A stretch of 64,000 bases of DNA from Edolisoma coerulescens (lineage: Eukaryota; Chordata; Aves; Passeriformes; Campephagidae). A program made the translations under genes and the position numbers. Below are positions 48,451-58,299 of the stretch, piece by piece. The stretch covers positions 907,181 through 971,180 of the forward strand of contig VWZW01002568.1 in the NCBI GenBank assembly GCA_013397115.1, read 5' to 3'. The first letter of the stretch is position 1. Each line of letters opens with the position of its first letter. The notes beneath the pieces were generated by a model that worked only from the letters and a program-made list of their open reading frames with translations, was not told where the DNA came from and made no database searches.

Positions 48451-48684
48451 CCAGGGCACAACTATTTCAGGCTGTGGAAAGCTTCCACAAAGGTGCTTAT
48501 TGCTGCAAAGAGAGGCTGGGGAGCTCTCTGAGCAAACAGTAGGTGCTCAAACACTGGCACTATGGCAACAAAAATAAACCTTCCCATTTTTAAGCTCACT
48601 TGGAAGATAACAGGAGCGAAAAGTGCATTTAAGGGATCAAAGTGAAGTTGCCCATGTATCCAGGCTGGACGGGGCTGACTGAAA
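48451..48684. other. Noncoding stretch
   Basis: Nothing recognised. Confidence 0.45.
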
Positions 48685-48854
48685 AATCATAGAATCATAG
48701 AATGGTTTGGGTTGGAAGCGACATTTAAAGATCATCCAGTCCAAGCCCCTGCAATGAGCGGGGACATTTTCCACCAGATCAGGTTGCTCAGAGCCCTGTC
48801 CAACCTGGCCTGGAATGTCTCCAGGGATGGGGCAACCACCATCCCTCTGGTGCC
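48685..48854 (-). mobile_element. CR1 LINE, 3' fragment
   Basis: AATCATAGAATCATAGAATG, GGTTTGGGTTGGAAGCGACA, GATCATCCAGTCCAAGCCCC, AGATCAGGTTGCTCAGAGCC, GTCTCCAGGGATGGGGCAAC, ending near CATCCCTCTGGTGCC. About 170 bp, 5'-truncated. Confidence 0.94.
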
Positions 48855-49963
48855 GGGACTTACATGACCTTGAAGATGAAGCAGGTCTAGGGTGGAGTCA
48901 AGAGTAGATGCCCAAGACTTTTGCTGATGCTTCAAAGCCCCCCCTCCCTCCATCCTTCCCTTGTCTGGAGTCTCTCCTGCCCTACACAGAGGTGGTGGCC
49001 ACTGCAGCCCACAGGGACTCTTATCTACCTCGAGCCACAGCCTCAAAGGAGCAGCAAAGAGATGAATTTGGCGATGCCCTGTGAACCAGCTGCTTTTCTG
49101 GGCCTGCTGCCTCTTCTCCTGGAAAAGGAGAGGCGCAGCTGGGGGGAGGAGGCTCCAGCTGGGGAGGTGGGGAGGGTGAGAGGAAAACCATGAGGGAAGT
49201 GCCTGAGCAATTTCACAGCAGAGGCAGCGTATGAAGTTGCCTCGGTTCGTGGTCTGCACTCTGGGGTCTGTCTGTGGGAAGCCTGCAGGGGTGTTGCAAC
49301 CTGCCAGTGCCAATAAACATCACCACAAGACCAGAGGAGCTCAGGGCCTGCAATATGAAAGGCAAAGAGAGGAAAATTAGAAGCAAAAATATGAAGTTAA
49401 TAAAAATCCTTTATCCAATCAGACTCTAAAGAGAGCGCAGCCATGGGCTGGAAGGAGCAGCCGGGCGCTCCGAGCCCTCACTTTGCTTAATTACCTAATA
49501 GCTTGCAGAGCTCCTCCAGCTTTATGAGTTGCACATTTATGTGCAGCTGTCCTGCCTTGCAGGAGCCGTGGTAGCTGCTGGGGGGGTGTCTCTGCCCGTG
49601 CCCCCTGCCTGCATGGAGGGCAATGGGGCTCCATGGCCCAGATGCTCCACATCTCAAGGTTTGAAATAGCTAAATCCCTTTAGGTAAATAATCTTTCTTA
49701 TAAACTATATAATTTGCCTACTAAGAGGAAGAAATTCCCCCTCCCTGCTGTTTGCACAGCAGGTCCTCTGGGCGGTTTATCTGAGCCCCTGTTCCCAGGA
49801 CAGAGGGCTGATGATTTCATGAAGATCAGAAATTGTGCCTGTGGCTTGCTGGGGGCTGGCACAGGCTCTGATTTGGTTTTCCTGCTGCAAGAAACCCCTT
49901 CCCAGCTCAGCTCCTGTCTCCTGCTGGGAGCAGCTCCCAAAGCAGGAGGTGAGTGGGATGCTC
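48855..49963. other. Noncoding stretch, G+C-rich in part
   Basis: No repeat or exon recognised. 48.9-49.3 kb is G+C-rich, which accounts for a 193-codon minus-strand frame (48732-49313) that also runs across the CR1. Confidence 0.5.
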
Positions 49964-50075
49964 GGCTGGGGCTCGGAGCAACCTGGCCTAGTTGAAGATG
50001 TCCCTGCTCACTGCAGGGGGTTGGACTAGGTGACCTTTAAAAGTCCCTTCCAACCCAAACCATTCTGTGATTGTA
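49964..50075 (+). mobile_element. CR1 LINE, short 3' fragment
   Basis: GGCTGGGGCTCGGAGCAACC, then TGCTCACTGCAGGGGGTTGG, ACTAGGTGACCTTTAAAAGT and CCCTTCCAACCCAAACCATT with a CTGTGATTG tail. About 110 bp. Confidence 0.93.
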
Positions 50076-51214
50076 TGCTGGAAAATCTTTCATGGGTGCA
50101 CTTTGCAGGACTGGCGAGCAAGGACAAGGTAGGAACACGTATTCCCAGGATGAGGGCAGCGCCCTGGACCCTGATAAATGGCAGGTTTGGTCACAGTAAA
50201 TGTTTTATTTAGTTCCAGGTTAGGCTGAGGCAGATCTAGTGAAGTTTTTCTCCAGGCTGGACTGCTGAGGACTGCTGAGGTGTGTTGTCTCCCCCTGTCT
50301 CATGAGATCCCTGCTGCTTCCTGGGCATTTTGTCCATGTGCTCCATTCCCACATCCCAGTTTTGCCAGAGCAATCCCCCTGTGTCCCCACCCAGTGACTG
50401 AGCTGCAGGCACAGGCTTTTCAGGACTCCTGTGCTGGCAGCCTGGCACCAGGCTGTGCTGATGGCCTGGACAGCTCTGTGCACAGAGAAAGCCAAGCCCT
50501 GCCTTCAGCAGTGAGGTGCCAGGAAGAGTTCCCTGTGCTGAAAAAGGATTGCTTGGTACCTGCTGTCTCAGCATTCCCAGGAATAAGCAGTGGATGAAGA
50601 CCTCCCTGATCAACAAGAAATTCTTTGCAAGGTGCCCATGACTGAAGCACTTGGGCTTTGATTAACACCTTGCTTAGCAGGGCAAAACACAGAGGAACCA
50701 CAAGCAGCAGTGCTTGTCCAGGAGTCATTACCTCTGGGCTTTGTTCCCAGCCCTTTTCTGGGGCAGGATGTGTATCCAGGTGGCCATGGAAAAACCTGAT
50801 GGCTTTTTCAGGGCTCTTAAACCCAGAGGCCAGAAGTTATGGTTGACATGCAGGGATGAGTACTGACCATCTGAAAGGAGCTGGGGGCTTACTGCTGCAG
50901 CTGAGCACCATTAACCCCACCTGGTCATTAATCCCCAGGAAATTGAATCATATCAGAAAACTGGAGGATAAATGGGCAGAGGGGACGTTGTGGGATCATC
51001 TTATCTGACCCTCTGCCATGAGACAACATCAGAGAGCCTTTGTTCCAACACCTTTTGGTGTTGCAAGCTAAAAATGATGGAAGAGAGGGAAAGGAGGAGA
51101 AAATATAAAGTGTTTAACAGAAGCTGCAGTGATACTGACTCAGTGCATGCCCCATTGTTGTTCCCTCTCTGCTGGCAGTCAGGTGAAGGTATAACACACG
51201 TGTGGGCCCATGGA
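50076..51214. other. Noncoding stretch
   Basis: No recognised gene or transposable element. A small two-unit tandem ACTGCTGAGG lies at 50261-50280. Overlapping open frames of 91-126 codons on opposite strands around 50.2-50.7 kb have no family resemblance. Confidence 0.5.
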
Positions 51215-51644
51215 AATACTCCGAGGGCTGGAGCTCCTCTGCTGGAGCCAGGCTGGGAGAGCTGGGGGTGCTCACCTGGAGAAAAGAAGGCTCTGAGGAG
51301 ATCTTAGAGCCCCTTCAGTGTCTAAAGGGGATAAAGAGAGATGGAGAGGGAATTTTATCAAAGGCATGGAGTGACAGGACAAGGGGGAAAGGTTTCAAAC
51401 TAAATGAGAAGATATTTAGATTCGATATTAGGGAGAAATTCTTCTCTGTGAGGGTGGTGAGGCCCTGGTACAGGTTGCCCAGAGAAGCTGTGGCTGCCCC
51501 ATCCCTAGAAGTGTTCAAGGCCAGGTTGGACAGGGCTTGGAGCAACCTGGGATAGTGGAAGGTGTTTCTACCCATGGCAGGGCATGGAAGTAAATGATCT
51601 TTCAGGTCCTTCCAAACCAAACCATTTATGACTGATTCTATGAT
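51215..51644 (+). mobile_element. CR1 LINE fragment with readable ORF2 C-terminus
   Basis: Starts at CCGAGGGCTGGAGCTCCTCT and includes CTGGGAGAGCTGGGGGTGCT, GACAGGACAAGGGGGAAAGG, and a complete ORF2 tail. The + frame reads LGVLTWRKEGSEEILEPL, FRFDIREKFFSVRVVRPWYR and LPREAVAAPSLEVFKARLD in one open stretch up to a stop at 51553. It ends with the 3' UTR and ATTCTATGAT. About 430 bp. The frame is kept, so this copy is one of the younger ones here, but it lacks the endonuclease and reverse transcriptase domains and is inactive. Confidence 0.95.
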
Positions 51645-52570
51645 AACTGAAGGGGGAATATTTCTTGTGGCATAAATCATCTCAGTGTAAGATTTGTGTT
51701 GAACACCTGATTTGTTCATTAGGAAGATCTTTCTGCTCTCTTGTTCTACTTGAGAGAATTGCAGTAAAAATTCAAATCAATATTGTGCCTTTAGCGGGTG
51801 TGTGAAAAATGTTCACACAGATGTGTCTTTTTCTGCATTTTGCAGCTCCATTTTCCAAATTCAGGCTTATTGAGAAATCATTTTATCACATCTGGAAAAT
51901 ATAAGTTAAATAAACATTTTTTCATACTCATTGATATTTTTGAAATAGAAACTCTAAGGCTTCCATTAAATCCCAGTCAGTTTTAAAAGGAATGTAGATA
52001 AGTGAAAATGTTCAGGATTCAGAAGGAAATTTCATATCACTTGAGAATAAAATAAAATAAAAATCCCATTCTGTAAATATTAAACAGTGAGAGAGTTTCC
52101 CCCAAACTGTTCTGTGTAGGAAACTTGATGTCATGGGAAGAAAAGACTATCCATGGCTTTTTGTGTTGCAGAAGAGGAAGATGGTAGATACTTGCTTAAT
52201 TGAATATATGAAAATAAATGAATAATTTCTTCATAGAAAGACTTTTTATTAACTCCAAACGTATAATCTCAGGCTGCAACTGATAAAGGACGTGTAAATC
52301 TGGATTGTCATACCCTAAGTTCATGTTTAGATTGTTATTCCCCATTTCCAAAACATCTCAAAGCCCCACACTGGGCACTTCTGAAAACCTGCCCATTGTC
52401 TCAGTGACCTCCCCTCAGCAACTGAGCTCTTTTGAAAACAGAACTCCAGTTGGGAGAGCTCACCACTTCTGTAAATCTGGAACAGCTTTTCAAAGAGAAT
52501 TAGATGTCAAGATTTCAAAACACTAGTAGGCATTTAAGTACCATGATAGAAATAAGTAATTATATATATA
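51645..52570. other. Noncoding A+T-rich stretch
   Basis: Nothing recognised. A short (TA)n patch at 52560-52570 adjoins the CR1 that follows, an A+T-rich target of the kind LINEs often insert into. Confidence 0.5.
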
Positions 52571-52926
52571 ACCTGTTCCAGTGGCCCATCACCCTCTTAG
52601 TAAAGAATTTCTTCCTAATATCCCATCTAGCCCTGCCCTCTGCCAGTTTGAAGCCATTTCTCCTTGTCCTGTCCCTCCAGGACCTTGCCCAAAGTCCCTC
52701 ACTAACTCTCTGGGGGCCCCTTTAGCTACTGGAAGAGGCTCCAAGTTCTCCCTGGAGCCTTCTCTTCTCCAGGCTGAACAATCCCAGTCTCCCAGCCTGG
52801 CTCCACAGGAGAGGAGCTCCAGCCCCCTGATGAACTCAGTGGCCTCCTCTGGACTTGTTCCAACAGTTCTGTGTCTTTCTGGATTTGGGGGCCTCAGACC
52901 TGGATGCACCTGGATGCAGGTGGGGT
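52571..52926 (-). mobile_element. CR1 LINE fragment lacking its 3' tail (inverted half)
   Basis: ACCTGTTCCAGTGGCCCATC, AAGAATTTCTTCCTAATATC, CCTTGTCCTGTCCCTCCAGG, GAGCCTTCTCTTCTCCAGGC, GTGGCCTCCTCTGGACTTGT. It starts within the ORF2 C-terminal coding block, so the 3' UTR and ATTCTATG tail are absent on its left, and it ends about at TGCAGGTGGGGT. A + strand CR1 tail begins at once. The pair reads best as one inverted insertion. Confidence 0.92.
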
Positions 52927-52927
52927 T

Positions 52928-53037
52928 TAGAGGTCATAGTTTAGTGATGGACTTGGCAGTTCTGGGTTAACAGTTGAATTTGATGATCCTAAGGGTCTCT
53001 TCCAACCAAAATAATTCTATAATTCTATGATTCTGTA
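52928..53037 (+). mobile_element. CR1 LINE 3' tail (direct half)
   Basis: AGGTCATAGTTTAGTGATGG, GGTTAACAGTTGAATTTGAT, GGGTCTCTTCCAACC, AATAATTCTATAATTCTATG. This is the same 3' type as the copy at 54940. About 110 bp, joined back to back to the minus-strand piece on its left. Confidence 0.92.
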
Positions 53038-53639
53038 AACTGACTTTTAATCTTAAATTGTCCCATTATCCTGTTTTTAAGGTTTGAATTCAGGCAATCG
53101 GGCAGCAGGTATCACTTGCGCTCCCTGCTCAGAGTAAGCAAAACTTGCAGAGTGAGTTTGGTGTGAGCTTGGTGGTTACACAGCCTGAAACCAGGTTTAA
53201 TACCAGATCTGCCACTCATGGCTTCAGTGGAGATGCATGATGAGCATCAAGTATTTGCTCCTCAATCCCTAAACCCCATCCTGCCAGCACGTGATGCAGT
53301 GAGTGCTGGGTCTGGCTCCTTTGTGAGCTCATCACATGTGAGGATTTCTGGAGACAGAGGGGGTTTGTGAGCCCCAGACACTCCTCAGTGGCTGCAGAGT
53401 CCTGGTCCATCTGCTGCACGGTGTTCACTTACGTGGAGTCAGAGGAGCTGGCTGCCAGCTCCCAGCAGACAGATCAAACCAGCATAAAAAGGGATTAGTA
53501 TCTGAAGTCCGGATGGAATTCCCTGACGTTACCCCTTAAAAGTTTCAGGTGGAGGATAAAGAAAAATCTTGTAACCTGAAACCTTCTGATGTCCAAATTG
53601 TTATGTTACATAGGAAATCTCCTTCTTTCTTACGGCCCC
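53038..53639. other. Noncoding stretch
   Basis: Nothing recognised. Confidence 0.5.
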
Positions 53640-54060
53640 TGGTGGACTTTCACTGATGAGTGAGCGGGCCATCTGTTTAATTTCACGATTAACGTGTGTG
53701 TCGCGCAGCTACAAACACTTTCCTCCCCGTGCTGTCCGGCTGCCCGTATCTGAAGTGTAGCTGATTTTGGTCCAAAAACCACAGCAGGGCGTGTAATTAA
53801 TAAGGGTAATGTTGTGATATGATAAGTGCTGCAGTTTAGTGTGTGGTTGAGCCCATTGTTAACCCCAGAGTTGTTAATTTCAGGGCAATGTTTTAAGCTG
53901 ATTTACATGGGAGATAAGCAAATTCATCTGTATTACAGCAATAAGATTATTTAGCACTTATCCAGCTGCAGATCTTAAAGCAATTTATAAACATTAATGA
54001 ATTAAACTCCGTGTTCAATGAGGCTGCAAACAAGCTTACAGTGCTACAGCCCCGTTGCTA
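53640..54060. promoter_or_regulatory. Candidate conserved regulatory element
   Basis: A repeat-free block with CpGs on its left (GAGCGGGCCATC, GTGTCGCGCAGC) and a dense set of factor-like words on its right. These are GTGTAATTAATAAGG (homeodomain), TGATATGATAAGTGC and GGAGATAAGCAAATTCATC (GATA/POU-like), CAATAAGATTATTTAGC, AGCACTTATCCAGCTG (GATA plus E-box), and AACATTAATGAATTAAAC. CATTGTTAACCCC is HNF1-like. The A+T words are not simple repeats. This is the strongest enhancer-like texture in the window, but conservation is not shown. Confidence 0.35.
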
Positions 54061-54939
54061 GAAACAAAATCCAGAAGAGTGGGAGAGAAATCACTATTTT
54101 ACCAGCCCAAACAGAGAGAAACTGCCCCCAGTTTTTATTAGAAGTTATAAAAGGCCTATTGTGTGGCTCTGTCCTTCTTTAGACACGTGGGACAAAACTC
54201 CCTTTAACTTTGATGTCCATTCAATGCTAGGTTTCCCCTTACATCTTAATAGTGAAATATCCCTTTACTAAAATGGTGTTCAAAACACAGCACTGATAAA
54301 TGAAGGAGGAATGGGTGAGTTTTTCTCGTGCTGTTCTGATCTCTACTAGAAAAAAATGTCTTTTATGCCCTATTTATCTATGTCTGTGTCTTCTCTGACT
54401 CCATTCAAAACCAGCACAGAAAAGCTGGGCATTTTTCAGCAGTCAGTCGGGGGCTGTTCCCAGCTCTGTATAATCAGTTAAAAGGGTCCTCGTGCTTTGC
54501 AGTGTCTCCAGCTCAGACCCTGAGGATAAATGTTCCTTCTTTTTAGTTAAAGTCAGGTAGCTCTGCAGTAAGCTGGCCAAACTCACCGAGTGAGCTGAAG
54601 ACCTTTTACCTGCCCTACAAAAAAAGCCCTCATTAATTAAACAGGACTTGCTTCCATAGGTTTTGCAGGATGCGGCCGTGCCCTGCAGGCATTATCCCGT
54701 GGTGGGATGGGAAGCCTCGGGAAGGTAGCTGAAATGGTTGATACAGGGTTTCACAGCAGGAACACAGACTCGCTGGATGTCATCCTGATTGCTTGTGCCA
54801 GGCATTTGACTACTCAGTCGAAAGAGTAAATAGGGACTTCAAAGCCTCATCAACCTGCAAATGAAATATATCCACAGCTGGAGAGAACCCATGCACAGGG
54901 GAGGATGGGAAGAGATGGGCAAGATCAACCTGAGCACGA
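54061..54939. other. Noncoding stretch
   Basis: No repeat or exon recognised. It may continue the regulatory block on its left. Confidence 0.5.
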
Positions 54940-55336
54940 GTCTGGTGAGGAGCAGCTGAGGGAGCTGGGGGGGGCTCAGCCTGGAGAAAAGGAGGCTCAG
55001 GGGGGACCTTCTGGCTCTGCACAACTCCCTGACAGGAGGGGGCAGCCAGGTGGGGGTTGGGCTCTGCTCCCAGGGAACGAGGAACAGGATGAAATGGCCT
55101 CAAGTTGTGCCAGGCAAGATTTAGACTGGATATGAGGAAGAATTTCTTCCCTGAAAGGTTGTTCAGGCATTGGAACAGGCCATCCAGGGAAATGGTAGAA
55201 TCACCATCCCTGGAAATATGGATGTGGCACCAGGGACATGGTTTATTGGTGGGCTTGGCAGTGCTGGGTTAACAGTTGGACTTGATGATCTTCAAAGTCT
55301 TTTCCAACCTTAATGATCCAATAATTCTGTGATTCT
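54940..55336 (+). mobile_element. CR1 LINE fragment (CTTTTCCAACCTTAATGA type)
   Basis: Begins TCTGGTGAGGAGCAGCTGAG, then GGGCTCAGCCTGGAGAAAAG, GGCAAGATTTAGACTGGATA, GGAAGAATTTCTTCCCTGAA, GGCATTGGAACAGGCCATCC, GTGCTGGGTTAACAGTTGGA and GATGATCTTCAAAGTCTTTT, with an AATTCTGTGATTCT tail. About 400 bp; the remaining ORF2 C-terminal frame is disrupted. Confidence 0.94.
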
Positions 55337-55506
55337 AAAAGGAGAGCTGTGGGCATCCCCCCTCTGCACATGGATAAAGGGTCAGAGGAACATCCAGACA
55401 GATTTGCAATGAGCTCCACAACCAGCACCAGTGGGGTTCACCCTTTAGATGTTCCTATAAGTGGCCATGTTTTCTGAAGCCTCGGTGACTTGTGGTGGTC
55501 ATCTCT
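55337..55506. other. Noncoding stretch
   Basis: Nothing recognised. Confidence 0.45.
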
Positions 55507-55548
55507 GGCCACCAGTGTCACAGAATGGCCACCAGTGTCACAGAATGG
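55507..55548. repeat. Two-unit tandem duplication, period 20 bp
   Basis: GGCCACCAGTGTCACAGAAT is present twice in a row without a mismatch, then GG. Exact identity means the duplication is recent or the region has been homogenised. Confidence 0.93.
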
Positions 55549-55600
55549 TGGTTCTCAGGTGCTCTGCCCACACTTACAAATGGGTCATGGTCTCCATTTC

Positions 55601-55645
55601 AACTCAATGATCTTAGAAGTCTTTTCCAACTTTAATGATTCTGTG
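55601..55645 (+). mobile_element. CR1 LINE, minimal 3' tail
   Basis: AACTCAATGATCTTAGAAGT, then CTTTTCCAACTTTAATGATT and CTGTG. Only about 45 bp, the same 3' type as the copy 265 bp to the left. It could be a separate very short insertion or a partial duplicate. Confidence 0.75.
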
Positions 55646-56129
55646 TTTTTACCCCTGACAAGACCTGAGGACAGCTTCTGCTTCATGAGGCATCCCACTG
55701 TAGCCTGAGATTCCTATGGGCATCACCTGGGATTCGCAGTTTTGCGGCGAGATTCACAGTTTTGTGTCAGAAAAAGAGTGAGGTGCCTCCAGCTGCACGT
55801 TTTTTGTTGCTGTTGTCACCAAAAAGAATATCTTCTAGGTCTTTGTCAAGCCTAGGGAGTGATAGGGACCCACATGGAAGAGGAAAGCTGCATTTATCTG
55901 GTTGGCATTCCCTGATGGATGAGCTGGGACACTCATCGTAAGAGCTTTGCTCACAGACAGAAAATAATCACTAACAGGAACTTCTCCCCTTCAGCTCATC
56001 TGAAAAAAAAAAAAAATAAAAAAGTGTGCCAAGAAAACTCCTATCCAGGGCCTCCTAGACACTTTCCCAGTGCCAGAGGATGATCTCTGAACATCTGTTA
56101 CAGCTCTGCACATGAAAGGCTCACAGGCA
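55646..56129. other. Noncoding stretch with A-rich run
   Basis: Nothing recognised except an A14 run at 56003-56016 extended as TAAAAAA to 56023. Confidence 0.5.
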
Positions 56130-56450
56130 CATTCGTTTGCATGTCCAGCCGTCCTATCTCCAAGGGGGATGCGCTCATCGCTGACGGAGCTATCTGCAGG
56201 ATGTGATTGCTCATGCTGCACCCAGGTACTTGGCAAGTGAGGGGGGTGACGACGTTCTTGGCATCACACCTGCCCCGTGTGATCAGCCACAGGCAGGATT
56301 TCCGCATCGCTGTCTCCCTCTGCCCGGGACGAGAGCGGCTGCGAGCTCACAGCTGGAGCTGGCCGAGCCCAGCAGCTCGGGAGGGAGGATTTTGTCTCTC
56401 CTTTCAAGGCAGAGCTGTGAAAAGACTTGCACTCGACGGGTTTTCCTCTC
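56130..56450. promoter_or_regulatory. CpG-enriched patch
   Basis: About 20 CpGs by eye in 320 bp: GTGACGACGTTC, TTCCGCATCGC, GCCCGGGACGAGAGCGGC, GGCCGAGCCC and CTCGACGGG. Open frames on both strands (84-109 codons) are expected from the composition and show no domain. A regulatory or first-exon role is possible but unsupported. Confidence 0.22.
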
Positions 56451-57032
56451 CAGCTAGCTTGAAGGTGCTCAGTGAACTTGGTGGTCTTTGGTCTTTGCTT
56501 CAGCTTCTGACATTTTTTAGGTAAAGTGTCTTTCTTCCCTGGGAGGGGTTGGGGGTGACTTGCAGGAAGCGACACTCCACCCTGGCCCCACAAATGCAGC
56601 TGGAGCTTTTGTTTTGGTTTTAGAGCAGACCCAAAGTCACCAGGCCACTGTCAGGAGCTGGGTCCAGCTGCTCTCAGCTCCTGTTGGTTTGCTTTGACTA
56701 TGAAACCCACCTTCACCAAAGCAGCATCCTGCGCTCCCTGTCTGCCAGCAGGATACCAGTTTAGATTGCTGTGAGTTTTACAATCACACTTTTACACCAA
56801 ATTGGCTAGAAATCACCCCAGAAGGGTCAGTTGTGCTCCCTGTTATTTGCCCAGTCAGAACTGCTCATAGTAAGCAATGCTCCCTAGGGCAGCTCTTCCA
56901 GCTGAGTCAGGCAGGGTCTGACTCTTTGGTCATTTGTCTCTGCTTCTCTCTCTTATCTCTTCTACATATTTATTTCAAGGAGTGTTCGGGCGGTTCTTAG
57001 GGCAAAGTTCAGTTCAGTCCCCTGCTATATCT
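56451..57032. other. Noncoding stretch
   Basis: Nothing recognised. Confidence 0.5.
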
Positions 57033-57285
57033 TAGAGTCACAGAATCATTAAGGTTGGAAAAGCTAAGATCAAGTCCAACCGTTACCCCAGCACTGACAT
57101 GTTCCCCACTAAACCATGTCCCCAAGTGCCACATCCACATGCATTTTTAACAATTTCAGGGATGGCAATTCTCTGGGCAGCCTGACCTGTGAGTGCCTGA
57201 CCACCCTTTCAGTGAAGAAATGTTTCCTAATATCAAATCTAAACCTCCCCTGGCACAGCTTGAGGCTGTTTGCTCTTTTCCTATG
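57033..57285 (-). mobile_element. CR1 LINE fragment (CATTAAGGTTGGAAAAG type)
   Basis: TAGAGTCACAGAATCATTAA, GATCAAGTCCAACCG, CACTAAACCATGTCCCCAAG, TGCCACATCCACATGC, CAATTTCAGGGATGGC, CTGACCACCCTTTCAGTGAA, CCTCCCCTGGCACAGCTTGA. About 250 bp of 3' UTR and ORF2 tail, 5'-truncated. Confidence 0.94.
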
Positions 57286-58117
57286 AGAGCTTCTTTTTAC
57301 ATGGAAGAAGAGAATGATCTGGCAATGTCCCCATCTTATACTTGGATTTAAGAATTTTTACATGGTGTAAACATGGCAGAGAACAACACCTGGTTTCACA
57401 CAGGGCACCAGGCAAATGCCACACCAGTGGCAGCTTTTGGTCACCAGTGGTAGGGGCTGGGGTTCCATCTCATTGCTGGGAGATAAAACAACATTTTTTC
57501 CTTGGGCAAATGCTGATCTGTGTGGTTGTGGGACTGCCTCCTTCAGAACAAGGAGACATAGAGATGGGGCAAAACTCCATCCCAAATCTTACCAGAGCAT
57601 CAATCTCCCTCTCTCTTTTTCTCAGTCTCACCCCATTTAATTCAACTCTTACTTTCCAATTTGCAACAGTGTGTTATTTTTGTCTCTTCAGACACAAATC
57701 CAAATCCTGATCTCATTAATGTTGGTGGCAAAACTTCCAATAACTTCAACTGCACCAGGACTTGGCTCACTGTGAAGAAAATGTTGTTCTGAAGGCAATA
57801 TGTACTGCCACAAGGCTTTAGACATCCATAAATCCATCAGGCCAATGAGTATTTCCATCTGCCAACCAGCATTTGGAGTCGTGTGTGTTAACAATATGAG
57901 CTAGAGAGTGAAAGTTACCAGCAAATGCATTTCTGCAAACATTTCTCCTGCCCTTATGGATGAGGCTTTTGCATTCACTGGCAGAAGGATAAAGCACAGC
58001 TTCCACAGCACAGTAGTTTCTGTGTAGGTTGGCTCTTGGATGTCAGTGTGATGGACACCTTGAAAATGTTGTAGTAAGACCTAAAAAGGTTGGTTTGGTT
58101 CTAGGAAAGCTGAGCTT
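57286..58117. other. Noncoding stretch
   Basis: Nothing recognised. The longest open frame (57342-57710, 122 codons) has no family resemblance. Confidence 0.5.
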
Positions 58118-58215
58118 ATTTCCCAGCTCTGCCACCAACCTCCTGTGTGTCCCAGGGCAAACCATTTGATCTCACTGCGCCTCAGTCCCTCAGCTACAAC
58201 ATTTCTAACTCCTAT
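58118..58215 (+). mobile_element. MIR-like SINE remnant
   Basis: TTTCCCAGCTCTGCCACCAA, CCTCCTGTGTGTCCCAGGGC, AAACCATTTGATCTCACTGC, GCCTCAGTCCCTCAGCTAC. This follows the MIR order CCCAGCTCTGCCACTTACTAGCTGTGTGACCTTGGGCAAGTTACTTAACCTCTCTGTGCCTCAGTTTCCTC closely. It is the best-preserved MIR core in the window. Confidence 0.72.
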
Positions 58216-58255
58216 CCTTTGCCTATGCAAAATTACAAGCAAGGCTGTAATACAC

Positions 58256-58299
58256 ATAATAATAATAATAATAATAATAATAATAGTAGTAGTAGTAAT
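58256..58299. repeat. Compound (AAT)n/(AGT)n microsatellite
   Basis: About ten ATA/AAT units (58256-58285) pass directly into about four or five AGT units (to 58297). It lies about 40 bp beyond a MIR core. MIR consensus carries an AATAATAATAGTACC motif downstream of the core, so the microsatellite may have grown from it. Confidence 0.95.

Noticed and set aside
48732..49313. 193-codon minus-strand frame
   Set aside because: It runs across a CR1 fragment and G+C-rich flank; no domain is visible.
51202..51555. 117-codon + frame as a host gene
   Set aside because: It reads as CR1 ORF2 C-terminus (RVVRPWYRLPREAVAAPSLEVFKARLD) followed by the CR1 3' end.
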